A stretch of 43,136 bases of DNA from Bryobacteraceae bacterium (GCA_030041495.1 JASHNT010000126.1:1-43136); one strand, 5' to 3'. Positions 24,016 to 35,695 are shown, counted from the first letter of the stretch. Program-made: numbers and translations. Notes: generated by a model not told the origin, from the sequence alone.

Positions 24016-26487
24016 GTGCAAGCGCTGCTTCAGGATCTTCGCTACGCCTCACGCCAGCTCTGGGCCAACTGGGGATTCACGCTGCTGGTGGTGCTGACGG
24101 TTTCGCTCGGCATCGGCGCGAACACGGCCGTGTTCAGCATGGTGAACGGCTTTCTACGGCCGCTGCCGGTGCACAGACCCGACCAAATCGTCGTGCTGGC
24201 GGGGCAGACCAAGGGCGATGAAACCGGGTTCCGCTATCGCCTCTCGTTTTTGCAGCTTCAGGACGTACGCCAACAAGCTCCGCAATTCAGCGACGTCTTC
24301 GGCGCGGACGTCAATGAAGGCGGCATGAGCATTTCCGGTCACGCCTACCCGTTCCTCTACGATTACGTCACTGGCAATTTCTTCACCGGCCTGGGAGTGG
24401 TTCCCGCACTCGGCCGCCTGTTCCAGCCGGGCGAAGGCGAGCACCCCGGCTCCGAGGTCACGCTGATTTTGAGCTACTCCTTTTGGCAAAAGCATCTCGG
24501 CGGACGGCCCGATATTGTCGGGCAGCAGATCCGGTTGGACGGCGTGGCGGCGCGAGTGATCGGCGTCACGCCTCAAGAATTTCACGGAGTCTATGAAGGC
24601 CTCGACCCGGAAGGCTACGTTCCGCTAAGCAACTTATTAACCAGCCCCAACGCCAAAGGACTGTTTACGGATCGCAGCCGCCGCACCATGACGATCTTCG
24701 CCCGGATGAAGCCCGGCGTGACGCTGCGCGAAGCGCAAACCGCCATGGATGTGCTGGGCGCGCGCCTCGCCCAACAGTATCCGGCGACGGACAGGGGCAT
24801 CACGTTCCACGTCATCCCGGAACTGGAGGCGCGCCCGGTCCCGCTCAGCGCGGTAGCCGAGCGCATGCCGCTAATTCGAATTTTTGTGTTAGTGCTGGCG
24901 GCGTTGGTGTTGGCCCTGGCGTGCATGAACGTGGCGAATTTGTTGCTGGTCCGCGCCACCGTGCGCCAACGCGAGCTGGCCATTCGAGCCGCCCTGGGCA
25001 GCGGACGCTCGCGCCTGCTGCGCCAGGCATTGACCGAAAGCTTGTTGCTGGCCGCGCTCGGCGCAATCGGCGGGTTGATTTTGGGCAAGTGGGGGTCGGA
25101 CGGCTTCGCCGGCTCGATCGATCTGGCCACCGATCTGCCCACGCTGCTCGATTTCAGTTTCGACTGGCGGGTGTTCACCTACGCTCTCGCGGCTGCGGTC
25201 GCGACCGGCCTGTTGATCGGTATCTGGCCCGCTCTCAGGGCTTCACGCACGGACGCCGGCGCGGCGTTGCACGATGGCTCGCGCGGAGACACCGGAGGCC
25301 CCGGCCGCCAGCGGGCGCGCAGTGCACTGGTGATCGGGCAAGTGGCCGGATCGCTGCTGTTGCTGATCGTCGCGGGTTTGTTCATTCGCAGTCTGCAGCA
25401 GGCGCAGTATCTCAAGCTAGGTTTCGATCCGGATCATCTGCTCAACGTCCGCATGGATCCGGAATGGGCGGGATATGACGAGCAGCGCACCAAGGATTTC
25501 TATCGCGAACTAGAGCAACGCGTCTCCGCCCTGCCCGGCGTTCAATCCGCGAGCCTCGCTTTCAGCGAGCCAATGGGCTATTACAGCTCGGCCCGCGTGG
25601 TTTACATCGAAGGCCGGCCTCAGAGTGCCGACGGTCAGGAGCCGACGATCGGCTGCAACATCGTGGACCCGCCTTATTTCGACACGCTCAAGACCCGCAT
25701 CCTGCGCGGCCGCGTGTTCACTGATTTCGACGATGAAAAAACCCCCCGCGTGGCGATCGTCAATCAGACCATGGCCCAGCGTTACTGGCCGGGTGAAGAC
25801 GCCATCGGCAAGCGCCTGCGCCTAAGCTCGGCGGATTCGCCGCTGGTCCAGGTGATCGGCATTGCGGAAGATGGCAAGTATCTTTCGGTCTCGGAAAGGC
25901 CGCTCCCGTATTTCTACCTTCCCCTGGCGCAGAATCCCATGGCGATGCGCGTTCTGCAAGTGCGCTCGCTGGGCTCGGCGGAGGATATGAGCCCGCGTAT
26001 TGAGCGCGAAATCCATCTCATGGATTCCGGCATGCCCATCACAGACCTCGAAACCATGCGGCGATCGCTGAACGGATTGGGTGGATTCATGCTGCTGCGC
26101 TTGGGTGCACGTCAAGCCGCCGCGATGGGACTGCTTGGCTTGATCCTGGCGATTGTCGGCGTGTACGGCGTCGTGTCCTATGGAGCCGCGCAACGCACGC
26201 GCGAGATCGGCATCCGCATGGCAATGGGTGCGAGGCCCGCCGACGTTTTGCGGCTGGTGTTGAGCCAAGGTGTAACGCTGGTCGCTGGAGGCGTGGTGCT
26301 GGGGCTAGTTATGACCGTGGGCCTGCTGCGCGTGCTCCGCCGTATCATCCTCATAGGCAGTGCAGCCGATCCGGTGGCGTTTCTCGGCGTGACGGCGCTG
26401 CTTACCGTGATCGCTCTGGGCGCGTGCTACATTCCTGCACGCCGCGCCATGAAGGTCGACCCGATGACGGCTCTGCGCCACGAATGA
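24016..26487 (+). CDS. ABC transporter permease of the acidobacterial duplicated orphan type (MacB/FtsX)
   Basis: 823 residues, GTG start. Opening LLQDLRYASRQLWANWGFTL and LLVVLTVSLGIGANTAVFSM is the hallmark of this family. It has two MacB-like periplasmic core domains (about residues 50-250 and 440-660), each followed by an FtsX transmembrane block: RIFVLVLAALVLALACMNVA with RQRELAIRAALGSGRSRLLR in the first, and AAAMGLLGLILAIVGVYGVV with RTREIGIRMAMGARPADVLR in the second. No ATPase or partner gene is adjacent, as usual for these proteins; they are thought to work with unlinked ATPases in efflux or lipoprotein handling. The N-terminal PadR-associated extension found in some members is absent. 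Confidence 0.9.
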   Translation: MQALLQDLRYASRQLWANWGFTLLVVLTVSLGIGANTAVFSMVNGFLRPLPVHRPDQIVVLAGQTKGDETGFRYRLSFLQLQDVRQQAPQFSDVFGADVNEGGMSISGHAYPFLYDYVTGNFFTGLGVVPALGRLFQPGEGEHPGSEVTLILSYSFWQKHLGGRPDIVGQQIRLDGVAARVIGVTPQEFHGVYEGLDPEGYVPLSNLLTSPNAKGLFTDRSRRTMTIFARMKPGVTLREAQTAMDVLGARLAQQYPATDRGITFHVIPELEARPVPLSAVAERMPLIRIFVLVLAALVLALACMNVANLLLVRATVRQRELAIRAALGSGRSRLLRQALTESLLLAALGAIGGLILGKWGSDGFAGSIDLATDLPTLLDFSFDWRVFTYALAAAVATGLLIGIWPALRASRTDAGAALHDGSRGDTGGPGRQRARSALVIGQVAGSLLLLIVAGLFIRSLQQAQYLKLGFDPDHLLNVRMDPEWAGYDEQRTKDFYRELEQRVSALPGVQSASLAFSEPMGYYSSARVVYIEGRPQSADGQEPTIGCNIVDPPYFDTLKTRILRGRVFTDFDDEKTPRVAIVNQTMAQRYWPGEDAIGKRLRLSSADSPLVQVIGIAEDGKYLSVSERPLPYFYLPLAQNPMAMRVLQVRSLGSAEDMSPRIEREIHLMDSGMPITDLETMRRSLNGLGGFMLLRLGARQAAAMGLLGLILAIVGVYGVVSYGAAQRTREIGIRMAMGARPADVLRLVLSQGVTLVAGGVVLGLVMTVGLLRVLRRIILIGSAADPVAFLGVTALLTVIALGACYIPARRAMKVDPMTALRHE

Positions 26488-26494
26488 GGTGCGT

Positions 26495-26899
26495 TTACTC
26501 CAACCTCTCCGCGTTGATCTCGATCACGTGCCGGTCCGGATCGCAGATATAAAGCTGCGGATAACCGGCGGTGGCGTGCGGCTGGAGGATCATGCACAGC
26601 AGATCGTTGCGGTCAGCGTCCTCGCGATAGCCGTGCGAGCGCAGAAATGCAATCGCCTCGCGATAATTCGGCACACGCACCGCGAAATGCACGTCGCGGG
26701 AATCGAGCGGTTTTCCGCGGAACGTCGCGCGATCGTGAACAATGAGGTGCAGCTCCTGCGCGTCGCCAACTCGGAACCACGCGCCGGGAAAATTGAACGG
26801 CGGGCGAGGAATCTCCTCAAGCTGTAGAATCTCCCGGTAAAACTGCCGCGACCGCTGCAGGTCCGTGACCGTTAGCGCGACGTGGTGAATCGCGAGCAT
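26495..26899 (-). CDS. VOC (glyoxalase) superfamily protein, cytoplasmic
   Basis: 134 residues from MLAIHHVALTVTDLQRSRQF, the first beta-alpha-beta module of the VOC fold. Metal-type ligands are plausible: His in IHHVAL, Glu/His in AQELHLIV, His in SRDVHFAVRV, and Glu in DRHVIEINAE at the end. Members include glyoxalases, fosfomycin-resistance enzymes and dioxygenases; the specific reaction is not determinable. The frame can be extended upstream to 27040 but that part is inside the next VOC gene. The start overlaps the stop of that gene (TGATG), so translation is coupled. Confidence 0.85.
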   Translation of the reverse strand: MLAIHHVALTVTDLQRSRQFYREILQLEEIPRPPFNFPGAWFRVGDAQELHLIVHDRATFRGKPLDSRDVHFAVRVPNYREAIAFLRSHGYREDADRNDLLCMILQPHATAGYPQLYICDPDRHVIEINAERLE

Positions 26900-27729
26900 C
26901 ACTTGACTGCGGAAAGGCCCTCGCTCATTTCGATCAGCGTGCCCCAAGGGTCCTGCAAGACCACGAACGCCGCATTCATCTGTTCGTTCTTGCGGTATTC
27001 GTTGTTCAGCTTGACTCCGTTGGCTTCCAGCTTCTTGCACAACGCCTCCAGGCCGACCACCTCCAAACCGATGCGATCGAACGCGCGGCCCATGGTGGGA
27101 GCCACCGGGCCCTTGGCCTGCTCAAACAAAATGTCGGAGCCGGGAATATCGGCCACCTTTTCCCCGTGGCGCTTGATCATCTCCGCGCCGAAATTCTTGA
27201 CGTACCACGCCTCGGCTTCCGCGACGTTCGGCACCATCATCTTGATGGTGCCGGCTTCGATCGCAGCGGTCTGCGATTTGTCCTCGGTGATGCGCACCTT
27301 GACTTTATCCGGCGACATCAGGAACACCTGCTTGGACGATCCGCCGGGCAGCGGCGTGATCCCGTCCCCGGCCCATTTCGCCAGCGACGCTTTGAGGTCC
27401 TTCACCGAGAAGCCGATGAAGTCGACCGATGATCCTTCCGTGCCCAGCAACTCCTGCGGCGGAGCGGGATTGGCAGGTGCAGCGCCGCGTCTTCCGCCTC
27501 CCGGCCCCAGAACCAGTAACAGCACGCCCGGATACTTGGTCAAGTTCAGACGTCCGGCGAATTGCGCGGGCACGCCACCCAATCCTTGCCAGAATTTGTT
27601 GGATGCTGCCAGATCTTTCGCGCGCAGCACGTCGTGGCCGGCGGAAACTCCGGCTTTGTTGGGAGTGGGAAGCTGCGCAAGCGCCGGCAGGGCGACAAAA
27701 AGCAGGGCGGAAGACAATGTGAGTCGCAT
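26899..27729 (-). CDS. Exported two-domain VOC-superfamily protein
   Basis: 276 residues from MRLTLSSALLFVALPALAQ, a clean signal peptide (an upstream start adding six residues is possible). Two VOC-like halves follow: residues about 25-140 (DVLRAKDLAASNKFWQGLGG ... SSVDFIGFSVKDLKASLAKW) and 155-276 (IKMMVPNVAEAEAWYVKNFG ... AFVVLQDPWGTLIEMSEGL). An unusual glycine/arginine/proline segment, GPGGGRRGAAPANPAPP, lies near residue 80. Substrate unknown. It ends at the start of the cytoplasmic VOC gene and lies 56 bases after katG on the same strand, so it may be expressed with the peroxide-response genes. Confidence 0.78.
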   Translation of the reverse strand: MRLTLSSALLFVALPALAQLPTPNKAGVSAGHDVLRAKDLAASNKFWQGLGGVPAQFAGRLNLTKYPGVLLLVLGPGGGRRGAAPANPAPPQELLGTEGSSVDFIGFSVKDLKASLAKWAGDGITPLPGGSSKQVFLMSPDKVKVRITEDKSQTAAIEAGTIKMMVPNVAEAEAWYVKNFGAEMIKRHGEKVADIPGSDILFEQAKGPVAPTMGRAFDRIGLEVVGLEALCKKLEANGVKLNNEYRKNEQMNAAFVVLQDPWGTLIEMSEGLSAVK

Positions 27730-27785
27730 AGCTTCCGCCGATGATATCACGCTACCTCGTACCGGAGAACGACCTGGGCCGCAAC

Positions 27786-29981
<2,196 letters not shown>

Positions 29982-30004
29982 TTATTTATTTAGTGCAAGT
30001 CTGG

Positions 30005-30430
30005 TTAATGGGAAGTCCGGCGCGAAGCGCACTTCGTGCAGAGCCCCCGGAAAATCAGTTCACATTCGCGAAGAACGCGCTTGCCCAGGGACCTTGAGGC
30101 AGGCCTGGGCACCTGATACCACTCCATGTCCTCCACATTGCCGCACCGGTCGCAGATGAAGTGGTGGTGCCGCATGCCGGTCGCATCGAATCGCGCGGCG
30201 CGGCCCTCCACTGCCACTTCACGCACCAAACCCGCCTCGACCAGGTCCCGCAGATTGTTATAGGTTGTGGCTCTGGAACAGCGCGGGTCCGCACGGTTCA
30301 CGGCCTCGAAGATTTCCGCCGCCGTGGGATGCCGCTTGTGTTCCATCAAGAAGGCCATGACGGCGTAGCGCTGCGGAGTGCACCGCAGCCCACTGCTCTC
30401 CAAGGACCGGCGAATGGCCTCGGCGTCCAT
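30005..30430 (-). CDS. perR: Fur-family peroxide regulator (PerR-like)
   Basis: 141 residues from MDAEAIRRSLESSGLRCTPQ. The DNA-binding winged helix includes TPQRYAVMAFLMEHKRHPTA and CSRATTYNNLRDLVEAGLV. The regulatory segment MRHHHFICDRCGNVEDME and the tail GLCTKCA form the structural zinc site (two CxxC pairs). PerR rather than Fur is suggested by the katG gene directly downstream; the sequence alone cannot fully separate them. The upstream open frame to 30616 crosses the promoter and has no good start. Autoregulation is likely from the palindrome beside the start. Confidence 0.88.
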   Translation of the reverse strand: MDAEAIRRSLESSGLRCTPQRYAVMAFLMEHKRHPTAAEIFEAVNRADPRCSRATTYNNLRDLVEAGLVREVAVEGRAARFDATGMRHHHFICDRCGNVEDMEWYQVPRPASRSLGKRVLRECELIFRGLCTKCASRRTSH

Positions 30431-30435
30431 GACAT

Positions 30436-30466
30436 TTAGACTATATCTAATATAATATTTTGTCAA
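30436..30466 (-). promoter_or_regulatory. perR promoter with overlapping palindromic operator
   Basis: On the minus strand a consensus TTGACA (30466-30461) is followed 15 bases later by TATAGT (30445-30440). The -10 lies inside the palindrome TTAGACTATATCTAA (30436-30450), whose five-base arms TTAGA/TCTAA are perfect. The site resembles the AT-rich 7-1-7 Fur/PerR box only partly (about nine of 14 positions). Position over the -10 and six bases before the ATG fits repression. A 15-base spacer is short; TAGTCT at 17 bases is an alternative -10. Confidence 0.6.
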
Positions 30467-30742
30467 GACAAAGCCCACGTTTCTGTCAAGGCCACGATTC
30501 GTGAGGTAGATAGTCGAGGCCGCTGGGGAGGCCAGACAGATATGGCCGGCGGAGACCGGCTTGGCTGCTGACCAGCAGCCCTCCATCGCTGGCTTCGTCA
30601 ATCGAGAACACGCCATCGGCGGGATGGAAGGAGGCGGTTGCCCGCCGGAAAAACCTAGATGCGCCCGGTCCGATCCTGGCGCACCGAGGTCGGCTCATCG
30701 CTAGGCGATCCTTCCGCCCTACTCACGGCAGCCGCATCCTGG
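30467..30742. other. Intergenic region without a supported gene
   Basis: This stretch separates the perR promoter from the DinB-like gene. It holds a strong short hairpin, GGCTGCTG (30563-30570) and CAGCAGCC (30573-30580) around two bases. A 70-codon minus-strand frame (30486-30698) has no family signature or ribosome site. A TAAGCT hexamer (30743-30748), just past the end of this region, may be the -10 for the DinB gene. I see nothing else. Confidence 0.4.
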
Positions 30743-30755
30743 TAAGCTTGACGCC

Positions 30756-31265
30756 ATGGTCCTGACAAAACAAGAACTCATCTCGTTGCTGCAGAACGAG
30801 GTGCGCATCCTCCTCCACCTCATCGGCAAGGTGGAACCGCACATGATCGACTATCGCCCCACGCCCCAGCAGCGCAGCACGATCGAGCTGCTGCGTTACC
30901 TGAGCCACATGGGTCCCCTGCTGTTTCCGGCCATCCAAAACGGCCAGTTCGACAGCGCTGCGTGGAAGGCGGCGGTGGAAAGCGCGGCCGCCAAGAGTTT
31001 CGAGCAAATCTCGGCCTCGATCGCCACTCTCTCCGATCAGTACGCGCAGCTCGTGAGCGGCTTCTCCGATTCCGATTTTCGTGGAGAAATCGAAATGTTC
31101 GGCCGCCATCAGTCCCGCGGTTCCCACATCGTCGCCCTGGTCCTGGGCGGGCACGCCGCCTACCGAACCCAATTGTTCCTGTACCTGAAGGCCAACGGGC
31201 GCGATGAACTGAATACCTTCAATCTGTGGGGCGGAGTGGACGGAGCGATGCAGGCCGCGTCCTAA
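30756..31265 (+). CDS. DinB-superfamily protein
   Basis: 169 residues from MVLTKQELISLLQNEVRILL. The sequence is a four-helix bundle pattern with HLIGKVEPHMIDYRPTPQQR and RSTIELLRYLSHMG early, and a late HIVALVLGGHAAYRTQLFLY histidine pair, consistent with the DinB/YfiT-like metal-binding fold. Some members are thiol-S-transferases (mycothiol, bacillithiol), others are DNA-damage-inducible with unknown activity. No partner gene is adjacent. No ribosome site is seen. Confidence 0.8.
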   Translation: MVLTKQELISLLQNEVRILLHLIGKVEPHMIDYRPTPQQRSTIELLRYLSHMGPLLFPAIQNGQFDSAAWKAAVESAAAKSFEQISASIATLSDQYAQLVSGFSDSDFRGEIEMFGRHQSRGSHIVALVLGGHAAYRTQLFLYLKANGRDELNTFNLWGGVDGAMQAAS

Positions 31266-31346
31266 GGTTTGTCGAATGGAGGTCTGGCGGCTATTGCCCC
31301 GCTGGTTCCGATCCACTATATTCAATCCAAGCAGGCTTGAGCGGTC

Positions 31347-32440
31347 ATGTCCAGTGAGGATCGTGTCTTTGCCGCCATCGAGACGCTCTACGACGCGGCT
31401 ATCGACAAAGCACGCTGGCCCGACGCCTTGCACGCCATCATCGAACCCACCGGAAGCCAGGCGGCTACCCTCTGGGTCCTGGACAGCTCCGGCGAGCCGC
31501 GCCTTCCCACGCTCATCACCGCAAACTTCGATCCCGCCTTCATGAAGGAGTATCTGGACGGCGGCATGGTTCCTCTCGATCCCAATGTCCAGTATCTGGT
31601 AGCCCATCCCGACGTGCCCATCTTTCACGACGGCATGATCCTCTCCGAGCGTGAAAAAGACCGGCTGGCCTATTACGATTGGCACGGACGTCACAGCGAT
31701 ACCCGGTTCCGCATGCTCGGCCAGATCCACCCCGGCCCCAATCTCCAGGCCGGAGTCGCCCTCCATCGCACGCGCCGAGTGGGGAGCTATGACGATCACG
31801 ATCTCGATCGCTTCTCGATCCTCTACCGTCACCTTCAGCGCGCCCTCGCCATCGCGTCCCGCCTCGGCTCGCTGGGCGCGTTCGAGCACTTCACCACCGG
31901 CCTGCTCGACCGCAGCCCCGCCTCCATCCTCCTTCTCGACGAAAGCAGGCACGTGGTTTATTTCAATCGGAACGCCGCGGCTCTGGACGCCGCATCTTCC
32001 CTTCCGGCTTTGCCGCGCGCCGCAAGCGGGACAATGACCGGCTCCAGTTCCTGATCTCCCAGGCGCTCGCCGGTTCAGCCGGCGCTTCCATGCGCGCTTC
32101 GCGTCCCTCCGGCAAGCAACCCTATGTGATCCTGGTCGCTCCCGTTTCGCGCCGTTATTCGCTGCTCTCTTCCTTACGTCCCGCGGTGTGCATCCTTATC
32201 ACGCATCCCGACCAGCAGCCCTCCCTCCCCGCCGATCACCTGCAAACCGCCTTCGGCCTCACCCAGGCTGAAGCCCGCCTCGCCGTCCTCCTCGCTTCCG
32301 GCGAAGAGCTCCGTTCTTCGGCCGAGAAGCTGGGGATCACTTACGGCACCGCCCGAGTCCGCCTTGCCCGAATCTTCCAAAAAACCGACACCAGCCGCCA
32401 AGGCGAGCTCATCGCGCTGATCCTCCGCACCATCGCCTGA
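31347..32440 (+). pseudogene. LuxR-type transcriptional regulator split by one frameshift
   Basis: The first frame (to 32054) encodes a sensor-like N-terminus starting SSEDRVFAAIETLYDAAIDK, with LYRHLQRALAIASRLGSLGA and then a PAS-like LDRSPASILLLDESRHVVYF. Near 31985-32005 the family continuation moves to the next frame: RRKRDNDRLQFLISQALAGS, KQPYVILVAPVSRR, and the HTH FGLTQAEARLAVLLASGEEL followed by LGITYGTARVRLARIFQKT, ending at 32440. The two parts joined give about 364 residues, the usual length of this regulator type. A one-base loss explains the split. As drawn, the DNA-binding domain would not be made from the main start. Confidence 0.78.
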
Positions 32441-32507
32441 CCAGTCGCGCAGGCGGCCGTTTCTAGCCTCGGGCGTAGTTGCGGCCACTGAAAAATCGAA
32501 CCGCCGA

Positions 32508-32549
32508 TATCATATGATACTTGTGCACTGACGAGGCCTGCTTTAGAAT
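32508..32549 (+). promoter_or_regulatory. Promoter and palindrome ahead of the surface-protein gene
   Basis: TTGTGC (32521-32526) and TAGAAT (32544-32549) with a 17-base spacer form a good sigma-70-type promoter. The perfect 12-base palindrome TATCATATGATA (32508-32519) ends one base before the -35, where an activator or repressor could bind. Transcription from about 32556 would give a 45-base leader with GGAGGG ahead of the ATG at 32601. Confidence 0.6.
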
Positions 32550-32600
32550 CACTGGTCATAACTAGGCGTATTTCGGGCTCGCGCTCGATGGAGGGTAGCG

Positions 32601-34752
32601 ATGAGACGGCTAGCTACGTTTTTCTATTCGCGGCTCTTGCGGCGACGTGCGCGGCGCAGGGCTGTTATGAATTCTCGGGCTCGGGAATCACGCTCGATAT
32701 CAATGTGGTTACCATCACTTACATGTATGGTCCGACCGGCGGCGAGACCGTGTATAACTTCTCGGGCACGGACTCGGTGACGCTGAACGGCTCGACGACA
32801 AACTGGTCGGAGTCGGGCAGCCAAGGCAGCGTCAACATTCAATATGAAAATGATGGAGTGGGGTACTTCACCACCTTCCAGATGATCGTTCCCGACTCGA
32901 CCGGCAAGCTAAACTACACGGTGCTGCTGGGAGGAACGGGCAATGCGATCCCCGGCGACTTGCTCCCTTCCCCGCAAAACCTGCCGCCGATATCGGCTTG
33001 GACGGGGATCAGCAACAGCAACACCATCACCTACGGCTCGGGGAAAAGCGCAATAACCTACAACATCACGTCCCTGGGTGCTTGCTCCACCGTGCCCAAC
33101 GCGCCGACCACACCCACGTCTCCGACGACACCACCCAGTACACCCACCATCACCGCCGTTCAAGATGCGGAAGCTATACTGCGCAGATCGCCCAGGGCTC
33201 GGTTTTCGTTGTAAAAGGGACCGACCTGAGTGGCAGCGGATACACGGCGGAATCGTACCCCTTGCCTACCTCGGACCAGGGTGTATCGATCAATTTCACT
33301 CCTTCCGAGGGTGGAACGGCGATTCAGGCCTACCTGGTTTATCTCTACAACGAGAGTCGAGTGAATCAGCTCGCCGCCATTCTGCCTTCCAGCACGCCGA
33401 CTAGCACTTACAAGGTTACGGTGGTCACCCCCAGCGGCACCAGCGCTTCGGTCAACGTCACGGTTGTCGCGACGAAACCGGAGCTGATCACACAGGATTC
33501 CAGCGGCAGCGGGCTGGTGGTGGTACAGAACTATGTTTCGGCGACAGAACTGGACGTGAACCGCTTCACCACCGGAGTCATCGCCGGCGGCATCACGATT
33601 TCGCCGGCGCATCCCGGCCAGACCGAGATCGCGTGGCTGACCGGGATGGGAGGCGTGACCACCGGGGATAATAACGCGTGTCCCGGGTATAACTTTGCGG
33701 CGAACGGCGTCAGCGTGCAAGTGATCGTGGGCGGGCTAGGCATCCCAGTCAGTTACGCGGGTCGGGCGCCAGACCTCTGCGGGACCGATCAGATCGATTT
33801 TACTTTGCCCTCCAACACGCCCACCGGCTGCACCGTTCCGTTCACAGTGAACGAGGATGGCGTGCTGAGCAAGACCACGTTCATCTCGATCGCTCCGGCC
33901 GGTTCGCAAGTGTGCTCGCTGACTGGCTACACCACGGCTCAGTTGCAGGCTCTGGATAACGGCGCGGTCATCACCTACGGAGGGATGTCGATCACAGATT
34001 CCGTCAACGGAGGACCAAACATTTCCACGACAAGTGACTTCACGGCCCAGGGGGGCTTCTTGGCCTACTCCGGCTTCGAAATCGTGGGATTGCCGGCGCC
34101 CGGCACGCCAAGCCCGGGATGCACGGTCACCCAGTTCGTCGGGGCTCAAACCGCCTCTGGCGTTGGGAGGTTGCTGGACGCGGGAACACTCACGCTCACC
34201 GGACCCTCCAGTTCGGGGCTAAACAATACGCCGCTGGTTGTGACGGGCAACACTTACTATACGGCCTTCCAGGGTCTTCCGCCGGGAACGTACACCCTGA
34301 ACGGCTCGGGCGGAGCCGACGTGGGGAAGTTCACGACTTCAGTCGTCATTCCAACGCAACTGGAGGTCACCAACTTTCCGTCGGAAATCGATCGCAGCGC
34401 CGACCTCGTACTCAACTACACCGGCGGAGACTCGGGCGACCTCATCCAGGTGATTGGGGAGGCCTTTACCTATGCGGCCCAGTCAGCGCCGGCCAGCGGC
34501 GCGATATTTAGCTGCTATTACACAGTCGGTTCCGGGAGCATCACGGTTCCGGCTTCCGTGCTCGCGCAGATGCCGGCGATCAACTTGGGGCAAATCGAAA
34601 ATGCTACGGGCTACGGATCCCTGGATGTGACCTGGGCAATGACGCCTCCCAATTCGACGCTGATCGTAGCGCCGCTGACCAGCGGCGGGACCACCAACAC
34701 CGGTTATTTGCTCGGCGGAAACTATATAGATTTCTCGCTCCCTTACGAGTAA
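32601..34752 (+). pseudogene. Secreted protein with Solibacter-type repeated C-terminal domain, two frameshifts
   Basis: The ATG at 32601, with GGAGGG ahead, reads MRRLATFF; adding one base to the T5 run at 32619-32623 continues as LFAALAATCAAQ, a clean signal peptide. The second frame then gives an N-terminal domain (CYEFSGSGITLDINVVTITY to GKSAITYNITSLGAC) and a threonine/proline linker. At 33170-33174 the frame shifts again to YTAQIAQGSVFVVKGTDLSG, PLPTSDQGVSINF, ITISPAHPGQTEIAWLTGMG, VGGLGIPVSYAGRAPDLCGT and DQIDFTLPSNTPTGC. This resembles the C-terminal domain reiterated in Solibacter secreted proteins (TIGR03437). A further 280 residues of beta-rich sequence end FSLPYE. Full length would be about 718 residues. 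The body is otherwise free of stops. Confidence 0.7.
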
Positions 34753-34783
34753 GGCAGGCTGAGGCGGAGCCTGGATCACCTGC

Positions 34784-35440
34784 CTAAAGCTGGTTGGGCT
34801 CCGGGCTCCTCCCGGCGAAGGGCGACAGCACCGGCCGGCCGTAGTAGTCGTAGACACAATCAAGGGTGTGGTTCACGGGCCTCGCCGGATCGAATTCCGG
34901 ACAGTGTCCCATCTCTTTGAGCCGCGCGTTCACCCAAGCAGCCTTGCCACGCCATGATATGGACCGGAAGGATTCGGGCGGCATCAGGACCGACCTTCGG
35001 GATCGCTTCAAGCTCAGAGCAACGGAGTGTACTCCCCAAAGCATATCTTCGATGATGAAATCCTCAATGGTTCCGATCTCCCCGTCCGTCGCATGGATGC
35101 TGTAGCCAAGCACTTCTCTCAAACTTCTCAGATGAGACCCCGGTTGCTTCAAGCCAGTTTCGCGCTGGAGCGATATGGGCATGTCAGCCTCAAGCGGCGG
35201 GCTGGTGCGGATTTGCTGACAAGTGAGCTGCACGGGAAGACGTTTCTTTTCCCAATCCGGCCGTCCGAACACAAACGGAAGAATCAAGACCTTCCGCCTT
35301 CCCAGCGGGCTTGCGGTCTCAGCAACCAGGTAGTGAACGACCCACGTTTCATCGTCAAACAGAAAATCCTGAACGGTTCCCTGCACCCCGTCAATGGCGT
35401 CCAGGTGATAATCGAGCATGGCATAAAGACTACGTAACAT
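34784..35440 (-). CDS. Protein with two PRC-barrel domains
   Basis: 218 residues; the ATG follows GAGAGGAA. Two similar halves are visible: residues 8-60 (LDYHLDAIDGVQGTVQDFLF ... VHYLVAETA) and about 109-160 (VLGYSIHATDGEIGTIEDFI ... VHSVALSLKRSRRSVLMPPE). This is the tandem PRC-barrel layout seen in stress-related cytoplasmic proteins of unknown function. The C-terminus is proline-rich. It lies alone, 31 bases past the convergent surface-protein gene. The 255 bases ahead of it, up to the efflux operon's end, hold only a 12-base palindrome CCTGGCGCCAGG (35633-35644). Confidence 0.8.
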   Translation of the reverse strand: MLRSLYAMLDYHLDAIDGVQGTVQDFLFDDETWVVHYLVAETASPLGRRKVLILPFVFGRPDWEKKRLPVQLTCQQIRTSPPLEADMPISLQRETGLKQPGSHLRSLREVLGYSIHATDGEIGTIEDFIIEDMLWGVHSVALSLKRSRRSVLMPPESFRSISWRGKAAWVNARLKEMGHCPEFDPARPVNHTLDCVYDYYGRPVLSPFAGRSPEPNQL

Positions 35441-35695
35441 TTCCTCTCTCCCGAGGGCGCCCCGCCTGAGCTTCGGGGTCTGCTTGAGAGCCGGGCGGTG
35501 ACCTGCCCCCTCTACCCCCAGCCTAGAACCAAGGCCGCATGGCCCCCATAGCCTCCTGAGGGTAGAATCCGAACGGTCAGCGAGGGAAGGGCCTAAGCTG
35601 TTCGGCCATCACGCCCGCGGAAATGTCCGCCGCCTGGCGCCAGGAGCCTCCCGCTGTCGCCTCTCGCCAAGTGCTTGAGCGGCCCCAGACCTTTC

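Noticed and set aside
30486-30698. 70-codon minus-strand frame upstream of perR
   Set aside because: No homology signal, no ribosome site and no operon context.
35633-35644. Palindrome CCTGGCGCCAGG as a terminator for the efflux operon
   Set aside because: It lies beyond the operon end without a T-run, and twelve-base GC palindromes are frequent by chance in this composition.
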